Part shown: positions 1 through 7,363 of the stretch, in pieces
How positions within the stretch are numbered: the first letter of the stretch is position 1
Layout of the letters: each line of letters begins with the position of its first letter
Source of the DNA: Flavobacteriales bacterium UBA6049
Lineage (GTDB): Bacteria > Bacteroidota > Bacteroidia > Flavobacteriales_G > Salibacteraceae
Assembly (NCBI GenBank): GCA_002429085.1
Contig: DIYR01000191.1
Span: 1 to 10,268 of the forward strand
Direction of reading: 5' to 3'
Length of the DNA: 10,268 nucleotides
Notes under the pieces: generated by a model
Told to the model about the DNA's origin: nothing
The model's database searches: none
Seen by the model: the letters and a program-made list of their open reading frames with translations, nothing else
Position numbers and translations under genes: made by a program

Positions 1-39
1 CAAGCAGTTGGTCGCGGTGTTGAAGTGCTACCAAATTAA
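1..39 (+). CDS. Possible 3' end of an upstream gene (12 codons)
   Basis: The first frame reads QAVGRGVEVLPN and then a TAA stop at 37-39. The bases here are clearly richer in G and C than the AT-rich sequence that follows, which suggests coding DNA cut by the window edge. The ending is reminiscent of OmpA-like C-termini, which often finish in a GRRVEV-type strand, but twelve residues are too few to assign a family. It could also be a chance open frame. Confidence 0.3.
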   Translation, partial: QAVGRGVEVLPN

Positions 40-335
40 TAGATAATCAAGAATGGGCAATATAATGAGTGTAGCTTACAGTTGGAGTGGAGATGAATCA
101 ATAAATAATAAAGTTTTAGATCAATTGTACTTCAGGGAAAGACTATTCTTAGTTTTTTTAAAAGATCAAAGTAAGCTGCAACGAAATAGTATAGACTTAG
201 ATTCAGGCTAATAAGTTTTTGGTAATGGGCGACAAGTCGTATTACGGTTTGTAGTTTATAAGAATAACAAACTTATAATACTAATAATAATGTAGATTAT
301 TTTAGTTTAGCGATCAAACATAAAACTAATAACCA
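40..335. other. Intergenic stretch with no recognisable gene
   Basis: These roughly 300 bases are AT-rich and carry stops in all frames at short intervals. I see no RNA gene, repeat array or credible open frame. A small AT-only inverted repeat (TTATAAG at 256-262, CTTATAA at 272-278) is not convincing. The 5' region of the next gene holds only imperfect versions of the TAnnTTTG element (for example 303-310), so its promoter cannot be placed with confidence. Confidence 0.5.
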
Positions 336-596
336 ATGGGATATTACAAGACGATTGATGGAGTTAAGTATGATGGAGAATTGCTTGAATTAGCAGAACA
401 ACTTACTTCTGGAGCTGGTGACGGTAGATTATCAAAAGATGATGCTGCAAAACTTTTGGAAGCTGTTGTTGATGGCAATAGTTATACGGATACTGAAAAG
501 GAAACGATGTCTTACATAAGAGATAATTATAAGTGGACTGAGGCTGCTGATGAGTGGTTTAGAACAGAAATTCGTAAGTGGGCAGCTACAAAGTAG
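336..596 (+). CDS. Small acidic protein with degenerate EF-hand-like repeats, unknown function
   Basis: This 86-residue soluble protein has no signal peptide or membrane segment, so it is probably cytoplasmic. Two helix-loop-helix-like units are visible. The first has a loop around residues 26-37 containing GDGRLS followed by two Asp. The second lies around residues 46-58 (DGNSYTDTEKE). Both recall EF-hand loops but lack some calcium-coordinating positions: the first loop has no acidic residue at positions 1 and 3. The C-terminus is basic and aromatic (WFRTEIRKWAATK). The ATG start gives a full-length compact domain. The gene is monocistronic and is closed by the strong terminator at 618-652. 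I do not recognise a named family; calcium binding is a guess from loop shape only. Confidence 0.75.
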   Translation: MGYYKTIDGVKYDGELLELAEQLTSGAGDGRLSKDDAAKLLEAVVDGNSYTDTEKETMSYIRDNYKWTEAADEWFRTEIRKWAATK

Positions 597-617
597 TTGC
601 TTTATTTAATATACAAT

Positions 618-652
618 AAAAAGGCGAGTAGTAGTTATACTCGCCTTTTTTT
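618..652. terminator. Strong bidirectional intrinsic terminator
   Basis: Perfect 13-bp arms (AAAAAGGCGAGTA at 618-630, TACTCGCCTTTTT at 638-650) enclose a 7-nt loop. The plus strand continues as T through 652. On the minus strand the stem is also followed by a T tract, so the same hairpin can end transcripts of the 336-596 gene and of the minus-strand gene ending at 695. Confidence 0.9.
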
Positions 653-694
653 GTCTAGTTTGAACTATAGAAGAATCTTTTTGGTGGAATAAAT

Positions 695-1804
695 CTATTG
701 GCTGTTTGTGAGATAGTAAATTAATCCAATAATAAATAGTATAAGAATAATTGTAAATAAAATTTTAATTAAACTATATGGGCGCTCACCCTGCACTTCT
801 CCAGTTCGCCCATTAATAAGAAATTGATACAGTTTTCCCTTGAATCTGTAAGCGCTTACAAATACTGGTAGTAAAATGTGCTTGAAGGTAATATCGGAGT
901 AGATAGTACTTACACTTGTAACTCTTTGTTCATCTCCTCCAATATCAGATTTTACTAAATCTGATATTTTATCATTAGTTAAGTTCTTTGCCGTTTCAAA
1001 ACCTTCTTCTAACTCTACTTGGTATTTTTCAGTGATGAATCCACTCAAGTAGCTTTTATCAAATGGAACAAGATTTTCTAAGTCCCATGGTTCTAATTCA
1101 TGAATGAGATCTTCGGTTAGTGATTTTGTAGCTACGGTTAAAATGTCGTCAAAAAAGTAATTTACATGGCCGCTTACAGAATGCCATTTAGTTTTTTTTA
1201 CTTCCCGTGTTTTTGTTACTGTTTCACCATCTTCTGTTTCTTCATAGCTTTCTGTTTCATAGTAATATTCACCTCTTTGTCCACTATACACAGTATACGT
1301 ATCAGTATCAAACGTCCAGTATGGTATGTAGACACCCTTGAAATGATCAAAATTTAAAACTGCCTTTTTTAAATCATTGGGTGCAAACCAGAGACCATTG
1401 ATCCATTCTTTGAACTTTTCTTTTGCTTCGTTTTTATCTAGCTTAAAAGGAAGTACTGATTTTGGTTGAATAATATGTTCTGTATGAACATTCTCTATAA
1501 CGAGAGGAGTTGAACAATAAGGGCATAGAGCGGATGTAACATCTTGTTCTAGTGATGAAGTAGCACCACAATTCCCACAGTCAACAAAGTTTTCTACAGC
1601 TACCTCTTCTTTTTTAGATTGTGTATGTAGATAGTCATGATAGTCAAGCTCTTGAATTTTATAATCTAGTTGAGGAATGTTGTTATGAGTTCCACAATAA
1701 TCACATTTTAAGTGCTTTGTTCCAGGTTTATACTTTAAATCGGCACCACAATTAGTACAGGCAAAAGTATGAACGTTGACTTCTTGCTCTTGCGTGTTGT
1801 CCAT
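695..1804 (-). CDS. Double zinc-ribbon protein with C-terminal membrane anchor (YdjG-like)
   Basis: The 369-residue protein starts with two TFIIB/Rpo-type zinc ribbons, with cysteines at 16, 19, 34, 37 and at 76, 79, 94, 97. A long beta-rich middle follows (about 110-335), including a charged YYYETESYEETEDGETVTKT segment. One hydrophobic helix sits near the end (about 344-365) and leaves only a few residues beyond it. This predicts a tail-anchored protein facing the cytoplasm. Proteins of this type are often mislabelled as helicases or RNA polymerase subunits because of the ribbons, but no helicase motif is present. It lies 2 bp downstream of the SPFH gene, so the two are certainly co-transcribed. 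In B. subtilis the analogous pairing (zinc-ribbon YdjG with SPFH protein YdjI) supports membrane-stress responses; equivalence here is inferred from architecture and linkage. Confidence 0.85.
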   Translation of the reverse strand: MDNTQEQEVNVHTFACTNCGADLKYKPGTKHLKCDYCGTHNNIPQLDYKIQELDYHDYLHTQSKKEEVAVENFVDCGNCGATSSLEQDVTSALCPYCSTPLVIENVHTEHIIQPKSVLPFKLDKNEAKEKFKEWINGLWFAPNDLKKAVLNFDHFKGVYIPYWTFDTDTYTVYSGQRGEYYYETESYEETEDGETVTKTREVKKTKWHSVSGHVNYFFDDILTVATKSLTEDLIHELEPWDLENLVPFDKSYLSGFITEKYQVELEEGFETAKNLTNDKISDLVKSDIGGDEQRVTSVSTIYSDITFKHILLPVFVSAYRFKGKLYQFLINGRTGEVQGERPYSLIKILFTIILILFIIGLIYYLTNSQ

Positions 1805-1806
1805 GT

Positions 1807-2919
1807 TTATTGTCCAGGTATTGGTGGAGGAACACTACCGAAGATGCTGCTTAGTTCTATTACTTGATCAGCCGCAGTCCAACTGGCCATGCCTTCTTTC
1901 CAAACTAAAGTCTCTTTGGTAAGCTGGTTCTGAAGTGCCATTTGCTTCATGGTGGCTATATCAAATGGTCCACTTTGTTGACCATTAATTGCGACAAAGA
2001 ACTGAACTACAGAAGGTATTGGAGGAGGTGTAGCTGCTGATTGTTGCTGGTTTTGAGTTGATTGAGAACTTGTGAAAGCTTGTCCCATTTGATTTGCCAT
2101 CGCAAACCCCATTCCCATACCCATTCCTGCACCTGCGGTACCGCTGTTATTTTCAGCTGCTTTTTCCATTGCTTTAGCAGCTTTTAACTGGGCTAATTTG
2201 TTTAAATCGATAGCATTAAGACGACTTAATTCGAAGATTTCTTTCTTGACTTCGTCAGGCATAGAGACGTTCTCTACTAGGAATTTGGTAAGCTCGAGCC
2301 CATATTGCGCAAACTCTGGACCAATGGCCGTATGTACATATTCCGAAAGTTCATTTAGATTACGAGCAAATGCTTCAATAGGAATATCTGCTTCTGCAGC
2401 TGCATCTGTAAAACGCGTTACGATTAAACTTTTGAGCTGTTCATCTATTTCTTCGGTTGTGAAGTGACCATCTGTTCCAACAATTTCTTTGATGAATAGA
2501 GCAGCATCTTTCACTCTTAAAACATAGGTTCCGAATGAGCGAATTTCTAGCATTCCGAAACGCTGATCATTTAGAGTGATTGGGTTTTTAGTACCCCATT
2601 TTTGTGCAGTAATGTTTCGAGTGCTAACGAAATATACTTCAGTTTTAAACGGACTATTGAAACCATATTTCCACCCTTTAAGAGTAGAAAGAATAGGAAG
2701 GTTTTCTGTTTTCAACTCGTGCATACCAGGTTGAAAAACATCTGCTAATTGCCCTTCATTTATGAGTACCGCTACCTGTCCTTCACGAACGGTAAGCTTT
2801 GCTCCATTTTTAATTTCGTTTTGAAATCTGTCGAATCGATAAACCAGTGTATCATTAGAATCATCTAGCCATTCTATGATATCAATGAGTTCTCCGCGTA
2901 ATTTATCAAACAATCCCAT
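1807..2919 (-). CDS. SPFH-domain protein with C-terminal GYF_2 domain (YdjI / virion-core-like family)
   Basis: The 370-residue protein has an SPFH/band-7-like body (about 25-245) of the family often annotated as virion core protein-like. The body includes the conserved stretch around 45-70 (REGQVAVLINEG) and an Ala-rich amphipathic helix (about 236-256). A Gly/Met linker (AGMGMGMGF, 264-272) and a Gln/Ser-rich stretch follow. A proline motif (TPPPIP) then precedes a GYF_2/DUF4339 domain (about 306-358, with GPF, a conserved Trp and GMASW). A second PPPIPG motif ends the protein. There is no transmembrane helix, so it probably associates peripherally with the inner membrane. GYF_2 domains commonly bind proline-rich peptides, so self-association or partner recruitment through the two proline motifs is plausible. 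It is the first gene of a two-gene operon with the zinc-ribbon membrane protein. The ATG start at 2919 begins the conserved MGLFDKLRGE sequence. Confidence 0.88.
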   Translation of the reverse strand: MGLFDKLRGELIDIIEWLDDSNDTLVYRFDRFQNEIKNGAKLTVREGQVAVLINEGQLADVFQPGMHELKTENLPILSTLKGWKYGFNSPFKTEVYFVSTRNITAQKWGTKNPITLNDQRFGMLEIRSFGTYVLRVKDAALFIKEIVGTDGHFTTEEIDEQLKSLIVTRFTDAAAEADIPIEAFARNLNELSEYVHTAIGPEFAQYGLELTKFLVENVSMPDEVKKEIFELSRLNAIDLNKLAQLKAAKAMEKAAENNSGTAGAGMGMGMGFAMANQMGQAFTSSQSTQNQQQSAATPPPIPSVVQFFVAINGQQSGPFDIATMKQMALQNQLTKETLVWKEGMASWTAADQVIELSSIFGSVPPPIPGQ

Positions 2920-3162
2920 TGTAAATAATTAGTTAGAATTTAAAATTGGTGAATTTAATACTTCACACCAAGTCTAATAGTGAATGATTATTGGTTTAAG
3001 TGAGACGAAAATAATGTTTAAAACTTAAATTGGATGTTTATTATTGATGAATTTAGGAGGGATTTCTACAAATGGTGCTTCATTTATGTCAGTGTAATCA
3101 CCTAGTTTCCAATGTTTATGTTAGAATCAATGAATCAAAATGAAAGTCTAGGTGGAAATCTA

Positions 3163-3588
3163 CTACTTTGCTTTCAAATCTTGAAAGTAAAGAGCAGGGA
3201 AGAGGACAAATAACAACATGGGGTGCATAAGCATTCTGCGGGTATAGAAGAGGGCCATGTGATCTGTGCTACCCGAATCGTTTAAGAGTAAGGTTAAGGT
3301 ACTTAATAATAGAATTCCAACAGCTCCAAAAACAACAGCACTTAGTTGTACGTGCTTTCTGTTACGAAAGAACCAAGCAATCATCCCCAATGAGATCAAT
3401 ACGTTTAAGCCATAGCGTAATGTCAGGTGAATGGTGTATTTGGTAAAGTTGAAATCTGGAATAGGTTGTCCTTGAAACTCGCTGTGAAAAAATTCTATAA
3501 GTGGATCGTAAAACAAGTTTCCTTGAAACATGCGCACACTAATCAACGCAAAAACACCTACCACTAAACCTGCCCAGCGTGTTATCAT
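3163..3588 (-). CDS. Exosortase F-associated integral membrane protein
   Basis: The 141-residue protein has about four hydrophobic segments (near 4-20, 51-70, 82-102 and 119-135) and little soluble sequence. Its ATG overlaps the stop of the exosortase gene by 4 bp (ATGA), a sign of translational coupling. A short membrane protein of this size directly after XrtF matches the family defined as exosortase F system-associated. Its biochemical role is unknown; it could stabilise the exosortase or help present substrate. Family assignment rests on size, topology and position. Confidence 0.85.
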   Translation of the reverse strand: MITRWAGLVVGVFALISVRMFQGNLFYDPLIEFFHSEFQGQPIPDFNFTKYTIHLTLRYGLNVLISLGMIAWFFRNRKHVQLSAVVFGAVGILLLSTLTLLLNDSGSTDHMALFYTRRMLMHPMLLFVLFPALYFQDLKAK

Positions 3589-4115
3589 GCTTTACGAGTT
3601 GCCAGTTTAATCCAAACAATCCAGAGCAGTATTACGGTACCGTATATCCATGCAGGAAACAAATAGTCGTGTGCTGCATCAGTAAATTGAGGCAGTTCTA
3701 CAGCAATAACACCAATAAAAGCTATCCTGAAAATGTTTGAAACATGAATTACCAATAAGCCCAAAGGAGCAAACCATAGATATTGGTGCCACTTTGCCTT
3801 AAATGCCAGTAGAAAGGCCAAAAACAGAATCATGACACTAACAGCATTGCAACCTTCAATAATGTTGTATATCGGCTGCTCTTTGCAATACACAAATGCC
3901 CTTGGAATGCCTTCGTAGTAACGTGTTACAATGTCATCTTCAAAGAACCTGAGAATAAACGAACTCTGCCTAGTAATCCACACACTAAACGGATCTAGTA
4001 TATCTAGATAACCATCTAAATACAATCCATATAACCAACTACCAATAACGTAAATCACTAAAAATTTAGCGATAAAAATGAGCGTGTTTTGGTATTGTTT
4101 CAGCAGATCAAGCAC
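3585..4115 (-). CDS. xrtF: Exosortase family protein XrtF
   Basis: Exosortases are multi-spanning membrane cysteine proteases/transpeptidases that process a C-terminal sorting signal on exported proteins. The conserved triad is visible: Cys89 in EGCNAVSVM, Arg130 in HVSNIFRIAFIG and His149 in AAHDYLFP. Each sits at a membrane-segment boundary as expected. Hydrophobic helices lie at about 12-32, 93-105, 112-137 and 155-172. At 176 residues it is a short exosortase, as XrtF proteins of Flavobacteriales are. The start codon is GTG (4115-4113). It lies 35 bp after adenine deaminase and overlaps its partner gene by 4 bp. No target protein with a recognisable sorting tail is present in the window. 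Confidence 0.92.
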   Translation of the reverse strand: MLDLLKQYQNTLIFIAKFLVIYVIGSWLYGLYLDGYLDILDPFSVWITRQSSFILRFFEDDIVTRYYEGIPRAFVYCKEQPIYNIIEGCNAVSVMILFLAFLLAFKAKWHQYLWFAPLGLLVIHVSNIFRIAFIGVIAVELPQFTDAAHDYLFPAWIYGTVILLWIVWIKLATRKA

Positions 4116-4150
4116 GGTTCAAAACTAGTGAGTTCTATTGATACGGTGTG

Positions 4151-5782
4151 TTACTTTTCTTGTAATGGCACAAATTGAAAACGAGTTCCATCAAACAAGC
4201 CTTTATCGCTGAGCTTAAGTTCTGGAATTACCAATAGAGCCATAAACGATAATGTCATAAACGGAGCAGTTAACGTGCTGCCCAAACCTTTCGCCAAGCG
4301 AGAAAGATCTTCATACTGTTTGCCAACTTCTTTTACTGGTTGATTGCTCATTAAGCCAGCTATTGGAAGCGGAAGCACATGAACAGACTCTCCATCGTAT
4401 ACCGCTAAGCCTCCACTATTTTCCATGATGGCATCTACCACTTTGGCGAGTGCTTGGTCTGATACTCCAACTGCAGTAATGTTATGAGAATCGTGACCGA
4501 CACTGCTGGCAATTGCCCCCCGTTTTAAGCCAAATCCTTTAATGAATGCTACTGCAGGAGCTTGTTGTTGGTAGCGGTTTACAACCGTTAATTTTAGATG
4601 ATCTAAGCTGGTGTTAGATTCTAACAAACCATTTACTAACTCAACTTGCCCAAAAATGGTGTTGGTAATTAGTTCACCATCAATGGCTTCTATAATTCTA
4701 ACATCACCATTGTGTCCATTTAGTTGAAAGTCAGTATCCTGCACTTCATACGAGTGAAACTGATTTACAATAGCGGCAGTTGCTGGTGGTAGGAGGTACT
4801 TACCAGCTTGAATAACCTGCTTGCCATTTATAACTACTGCTTCGGTTTCAAAATCATCAAGGTTGTTAACCATAATGAAGTTAGCTGGATCACCTACTTG
4901 AAGAAGTCCAGTGGTTAACTTGTAATGTTTTACGGGGTTTACACAAGCAATATGTAATACATCAAACAGATCAAACCCCTTAGATAATGCTCTTTTAATT
5001 AGAAGATTGATGTGTCCTTTTAGTAAGTCGTCTGGATGTAAATCATCAGAACAGAACATGACTTGCTCAGGACACTCGCCAATTAAAGGAGCAAGGGCTT
5101 CAAAGTTCTTAGCAGCACTTCCTTCTCGTATTAAAATGTACATTCCTAAAGCAACTTTTCCTTGAGCTTCTTCTAACGAAAAACACTCATGATCTGTTGA
5201 AATGCCCACTTCTGCATATTGTTTGGCTTGTTCTCCTTTTAATCCAGGGGCATGACCATCTACTGGTTTACCCAAATCATGGGCTGCTTTAATTTTGGCC
5301 ATTACCTCAGGATTGCGGTGTAAAACGCCAGGCCAATTCATCATTTCAGCCAAGTAGTAGATGTCATCTCTTTCTAAGAGCTCTTTTACATCTGCTGCAT
5401 TTAACTCTGCACCAGCAGTTTCAAAAGACGTAGCAGGTACGCAACTTGGAGCTCCAAAAAAGAAGTGAAATGGCACCTTTTTGGCCTCATCGAGCATGTA
5501 CATCACTCCCTCTTTACCAAGTACATTGGCAATTTCATGTGGGTCTGAAACAGTAGCAATTGTGCCATGCTGTAATGCTTGTGGAGCAAACAATGAAGGA
5601 GATAACATGCTAGACTCTATGTGCACATGTGCATCAATAAATCCTGGAAGTGCATATCCGTTTACTGGCTCATTTATTGGCGTAATGGCTGTAATGACAC
5701 CTTCATTCCATTGTATTTCAGCTGGGTAGATAGAACGTTTTAACAGATCAACGTAATTGCACTTTACCGTATTCAACTCCAT
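4151..5782 (-). CDS. ade: Adenine deaminase
   Basis: This enzyme hydrolyses adenine to hypoxanthine and ammonia (EC 3.5.4.2) in purine salvage and acts in the cytoplasm. The 543 residues fit the family. The amidohydrolase metal site begins with HVH at 52-54 in GFIDAHVHIESSM. It continues through SDPHE (79-83), HAPGL, STDHECFS and CSDDLHPDD. The C-terminal adenine-deaminase domain carries the typical VGHDSHNITAVG and NSGGLAVYDG motifs followed by LPLPIAGLMS. The ATG at 5782 gives a normal N-terminal strand region before the amidohydrolase barrel. It is the first gene of a minus-strand run with xrtF and its partner. I see no purine riboswitch or clear TAnnTTTG element upstream. Confidence 0.96.
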   Translation of the reverse strand: MELNTVKCNYVDLLKRSIYPAEIQWNEGVITAITPINEPVNGYALPGFIDAHVHIESSMLSPSLFAPQALQHGTIATVSDPHEIANVLGKEGVMYMLDEAKKVPFHFFFGAPSCVPATSFETAGAELNAADVKELLERDDIYYLAEMMNWPGVLHRNPEVMAKIKAAHDLGKPVDGHAPGLKGEQAKQYAEVGISTDHECFSLEEAQGKVALGMYILIREGSAAKNFEALAPLIGECPEQVMFCSDDLHPDDLLKGHINLLIKRALSKGFDLFDVLHIACVNPVKHYKLTTGLLQVGDPANFIMVNNLDDFETEAVVINGKQVIQAGKYLLPPATAAIVNQFHSYEVQDTDFQLNGHNGDVRIIEAIDGELITNTIFGQVELVNGLLESNTSLDHLKLTVVNRYQQQAPAVAFIKGFGLKRGAIASSVGHDSHNITAVGVSDQALAKVVDAIMENSGGLAVYDGESVHVLPLPIAGLMSNQPVKEVGKQYEDLSRLAKGLGSTLTAPFMTLSFMALLVIPELKLSDKGLFDGTRFQFVPLQEK

Positions 5783-5862
5783 AGGTTGCGAATTCTAAGT
5801 TTTGCGTGAAATTAGCGTGAATCAACTTTCTATGCGGATGTATTTATCGTATCTTTTAAACA

Positions 5863-6387
5863 ATGATAGCAGATCTTTCTCCATACTTGATATACGAATT
5901 GGGCTCTATGAAAGGGCATCCTGTTTCAATTTGCAGATACAGTTTGCATCATTCTGAACAAACCGATGGCTACGCTATTTTGGGTGCTCAATTTGTGTTT
6001 TTCATCAGAGTAAAAACCAAGTATATCATTGAGCAATTTCCCATACATTACTTAGATATTACTGCATTTCATCAATCAGAACTAGGAGATGCGGTTACAT
6101 TCGATTGTATCAGAAAAGGTAACTTGAGTGAGGCTCAAATTTTAAAACATACTGTAAAAGGATTGATCGTAAACAGCCGGGTAATAAAAGATATTGCTAC
6201 CGAGTGTGGCTTATTGTTCTCGTTTGAAGATGGAACTCAGTGGATGATTTATCCAAAAGAGCAGTTGTTTACACAAACAGCCTTGGCAACAGAAATAGAT
6301 GAAATTCTGGATGAGATGTGTACCAACCGACTAGAGTGTAGTCGATTGGCCACAAAGGATATTAATCTTCTTTTATGCGAGCCGTAA
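5863..6387 (+). CDS. Conserved-looking hypothetical protein, function unknown
   Basis: The 174-residue protein is transcribed divergently from adenine deaminase. It appears globular and cytoplasmic: it has no signal peptide and no transmembrane helix. Alternating hydrophobic strands (such as YAILGAQFVFFIRVK) and an acidic helix near the C-terminus (TEIDEILDEMC) suggest an alpha/beta fold. Cysteines at several places do not form a CxxC motif. Codon use resembles its neighbours. A TATCTTTT sequence at 5850-5857 is close to the TAnnTTTG element but sits only 5 bases before the ATG, so it is doubtful as its promoter. The 3' end overlaps the convergent 80-aa gene by 26 bp. I do not recognise the family. 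Confidence 0.7.
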   Translation: MIADLSPYLIYELGSMKGHPVSICRYSLHHSEQTDGYAILGAQFVFFIRVKTKYIIEQFPIHYLDITAFHQSELGDAVTFDCIRKGNLSEAQILKHTVKGLIVNSRVIKDIATECGLLFSFEDGTQWMIYPKEQLFTQTALATEIDEILDEMCTNRLECSRLATKDINLLLCEP

Positions 6388-6604
6388 CGTGAATTTCTTC
6401 GCGTAATTCAACGCCTTGTTCTGTTAAAGCATCTGTAATACGTTCGTAAGCTTGGTAGTCTTCGTTCATCTTAGCGCTTTCACGAATCTCAACCAACATC
6501 TTTAAAATGGCATTTACGCTTTGCTCGTTATTCTTTTCAGATTTAGCCTGAGCCAATGCCATGAGCATTACTTGCTCAAATCCGTGTTCTTGCTTAGATT
6601 CCAT
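6362..6604 (-). CDS. 80-aa protein resembling the C-terminal tail of cysteinyl-tRNA synthetase
   Basis: The N-terminal half is a Gln/Glu/Lys-rich helix. The second half (residues about 28-70), LKMLVEIRESAKMNEDYQAY followed by ERITDALTEQGVELREE, follows the pattern of the CysRS C-terminal helical region. From memory that pattern is L-I-E-x-R-x-x-A-R-x-x-K-(D/N)-(Y/W)-A-x-S-D-x-I-R-D-x-L-x-x-x-G-I-x-L-K-D. The catalytic Rossmann domain and zinc site of CysRS are absent. The ATG (6604-6602) overlaps the end of folE by 11 bp, so it is probably translationally coupled to folE, and its stop overlaps the convergent gene. It may be a domain remnant, an independent RNA- or protein-binding helper, or chance similarity of a short helical protein. 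The gene itself is well supported by the coupling; the homology is moderate. Confidence 0.72.
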   Translation of the reverse strand: MESKQEHGFEQVMLMALAQAKSEKNNEQSVNAILKMLVEIRESAKMNEDYQAYERITDALTEQGVELREEIHVTARIKED

Positions 6605-7283
6605 ATTGCATCAAATCGTTTCCTAGGTAACGCAAGAACTCTTCGCGAGTTTCTTTTTCTAAGAATTTACCACCATATTCTGCAGTAACAGTAGAGGAGT
6701 TAATGTCTTTTATTCCACGCGTAGTAACACACATGTGCTTGGCATCAATTAATACAGCTACATCTTCTGTATCTAATGCTTCTTGCAATTCTTTCATGAT
6801 TTGCATAGCCAAACGCTCTTGCACTTGCGGACGCTTACTGTAGTATTCTACAATGCGGTTCATTTTACTCAAACCAATTACTCTACCCGTAGATATGTAA
6901 GCCACATGAGCGTTTCCGATAATTGGTAAAAAGTGATGCTCACAAGAAGAATACAATGTAATATTCTTTTCTATCAGCATCTCGCCATATTGGTATTTAT
7001 TCTCAAACACCTTGGCTTTAGGTTTATGCGCGGGATTTAGCCTTTTAAAAATCTCTTGAACGTACATTTTAGCCACTCTACCAGGTGTACCTCGTAGGCT
7101 GTCATCATTCAAGTCTAGTCCCAGGGTGTGCATAATTTTCCCAAAATATTCTTCTATAAGCTTTATCTTGGTGTCATCATCAAGCAAAAAAGCATCTTCT
7201 CGCAAAGGAGTATCATAAGAAGTAGCCATATGCAAATCTCCTATTTCATCGGCGTCTAATCCATTGAGCTTTTCTTGTATCAT
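6594..7283 (-). CDS. folE: GTP cyclohydrolase I (zinc-dependent, type IA)
   Basis: It converts GTP to 7,8-dihydroneopterin triphosphate, the first step toward tetrahydrofolate and other pterins, as a cytoplasmic homodecamer. The zinc ligands are Cys114 and His117 in SSCEHHFLP and Cys185 in HMCVTTRGI. The catalytic histidines are His116 and His183. The GRVIGLSKMNRIVEYYSKRPQVQERL core (133-158) and the RGTPGRVAKMY substrate region (64-74) are intact. The 229 residues are normal, with a slightly extended acidic N-terminus. It is divergent from the DUF1826-zigA operon; the TGCAAC-N3-GTTGCA operator sits 52 bp upstream of its ATG, so it may share that regulator. It is followed by an overlapping 80-aa gene. 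The enzyme needs zinc, which makes its position beside a COG0523 GTPase meaningful. Confidence 0.96.
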   Translation of the reverse strand: MIQEKLNGLDADEIGDLHMATSYDTPLREDAFLLDDDTKIKLIEEYFGKIMHTLGLDLNDDSLRGTPGRVAKMYVQEIFKRLNPAHKPKAKVFENKYQYGEMLIEKNITLYSSCEHHFLPIIGNAHVAYISTGRVIGLSKMNRIVEYYSKRPQVQERLAMQIMKELQEALDTEDVAVLIDAKHMCVTTRGIKDINSSTVTAEYGGKFLEKETREEFLRYLGNDLMQYGI

Positions 7284-7318
7284 TTTGATTTATTTAGTGA
7301 ATGAATTTCTAATTTTAT

Positions 7319-7328
7319 GCAATATTGC
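7319..7328. repeat. Perfect 10-bp palindrome next to the operator
   Basis: GCAATATTGC is fully self-complementary and lies just before the DUF1826 promoter element. It shares the TGCAA/TTGC half-site words with the three operators but has no 3-bp spacer. It may be a secondary or half-site contact for the same regulator, facing folE. Confidence 0.4.
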
Positions 7329-7336
7329 TATTTTTG
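7329..7336 (+). promoter_or_regulatory. -7 element of the DUF1826-zigA operon promoter
   Basis: TATTTTTG matches the Bacteroidota -7 consensus TAnnTTTG exactly and sits 27 bp before the ATG at 7364. No good TTG -33 element is found 19-20 bp upstream, so the promoter may be weak. Its last two bases overlap the adjacent operator. Confidence 0.6.
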
Positions 7337-7349
7337 CAACAACGTTGCA
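7335..7349. promoter_or_regulatory. Zur-like operator, copy 1
   Basis: TGCAAC-AAC-GTTGCA is a perfect 6-bp inverted repeat with a 3-bp spacer. It overlaps the end of the -7 element and covers the predicted transcription start of the DUF1826-zigA operon, an ideal position for a repressor. It is also within reach of the divergent folE promoter. Similar sites recur at 9937-9953 and 10098-10114. The gene content (zinc metallochaperone GTPase) suggests Zur, but the regulator is inferred. Confidence 0.7.
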
Positions 7350-7363
7350 TTTAAAATTGTTCA

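Noticed and set aside
256..278. AT-only inverted repeat TTATAAG/CTTATAA
   Set aside because: Such repeats are expected by chance in AT-rich intergenic DNA and no flanking signal supports a function.
695..1804. Helicase (PriA-like) or RNA polymerase subunit annotation suggested by the zinc ribbons
   Set aside because: There are no nucleotide-binding or helicase motifs, and a C-terminal membrane helix is present.
3099..3154. Inverted repeat CACCTAG (3099-3105) / CTAGGTG (3148-3154) in the gap before the SPFH gene
   Set aside because: The arms are only 7 bp, 42 bp apart, with no T tract and no promoter element. The gap 2920-3162 otherwise shows nothing I can support.
3171..3187. Palindrome CTTTCAA-ATC-TTGAAAG
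   Set aside because: It lies within the last codons of the exosortase-associated gene, has no T run, and could be a chance effect of codon content.
5783..5862. Possible purine riboswitch upstream of adenine deaminase
   Set aside because: The 80-bp gap has no paired three-way-junction pattern or conserved purine-aptamer loop sequences.
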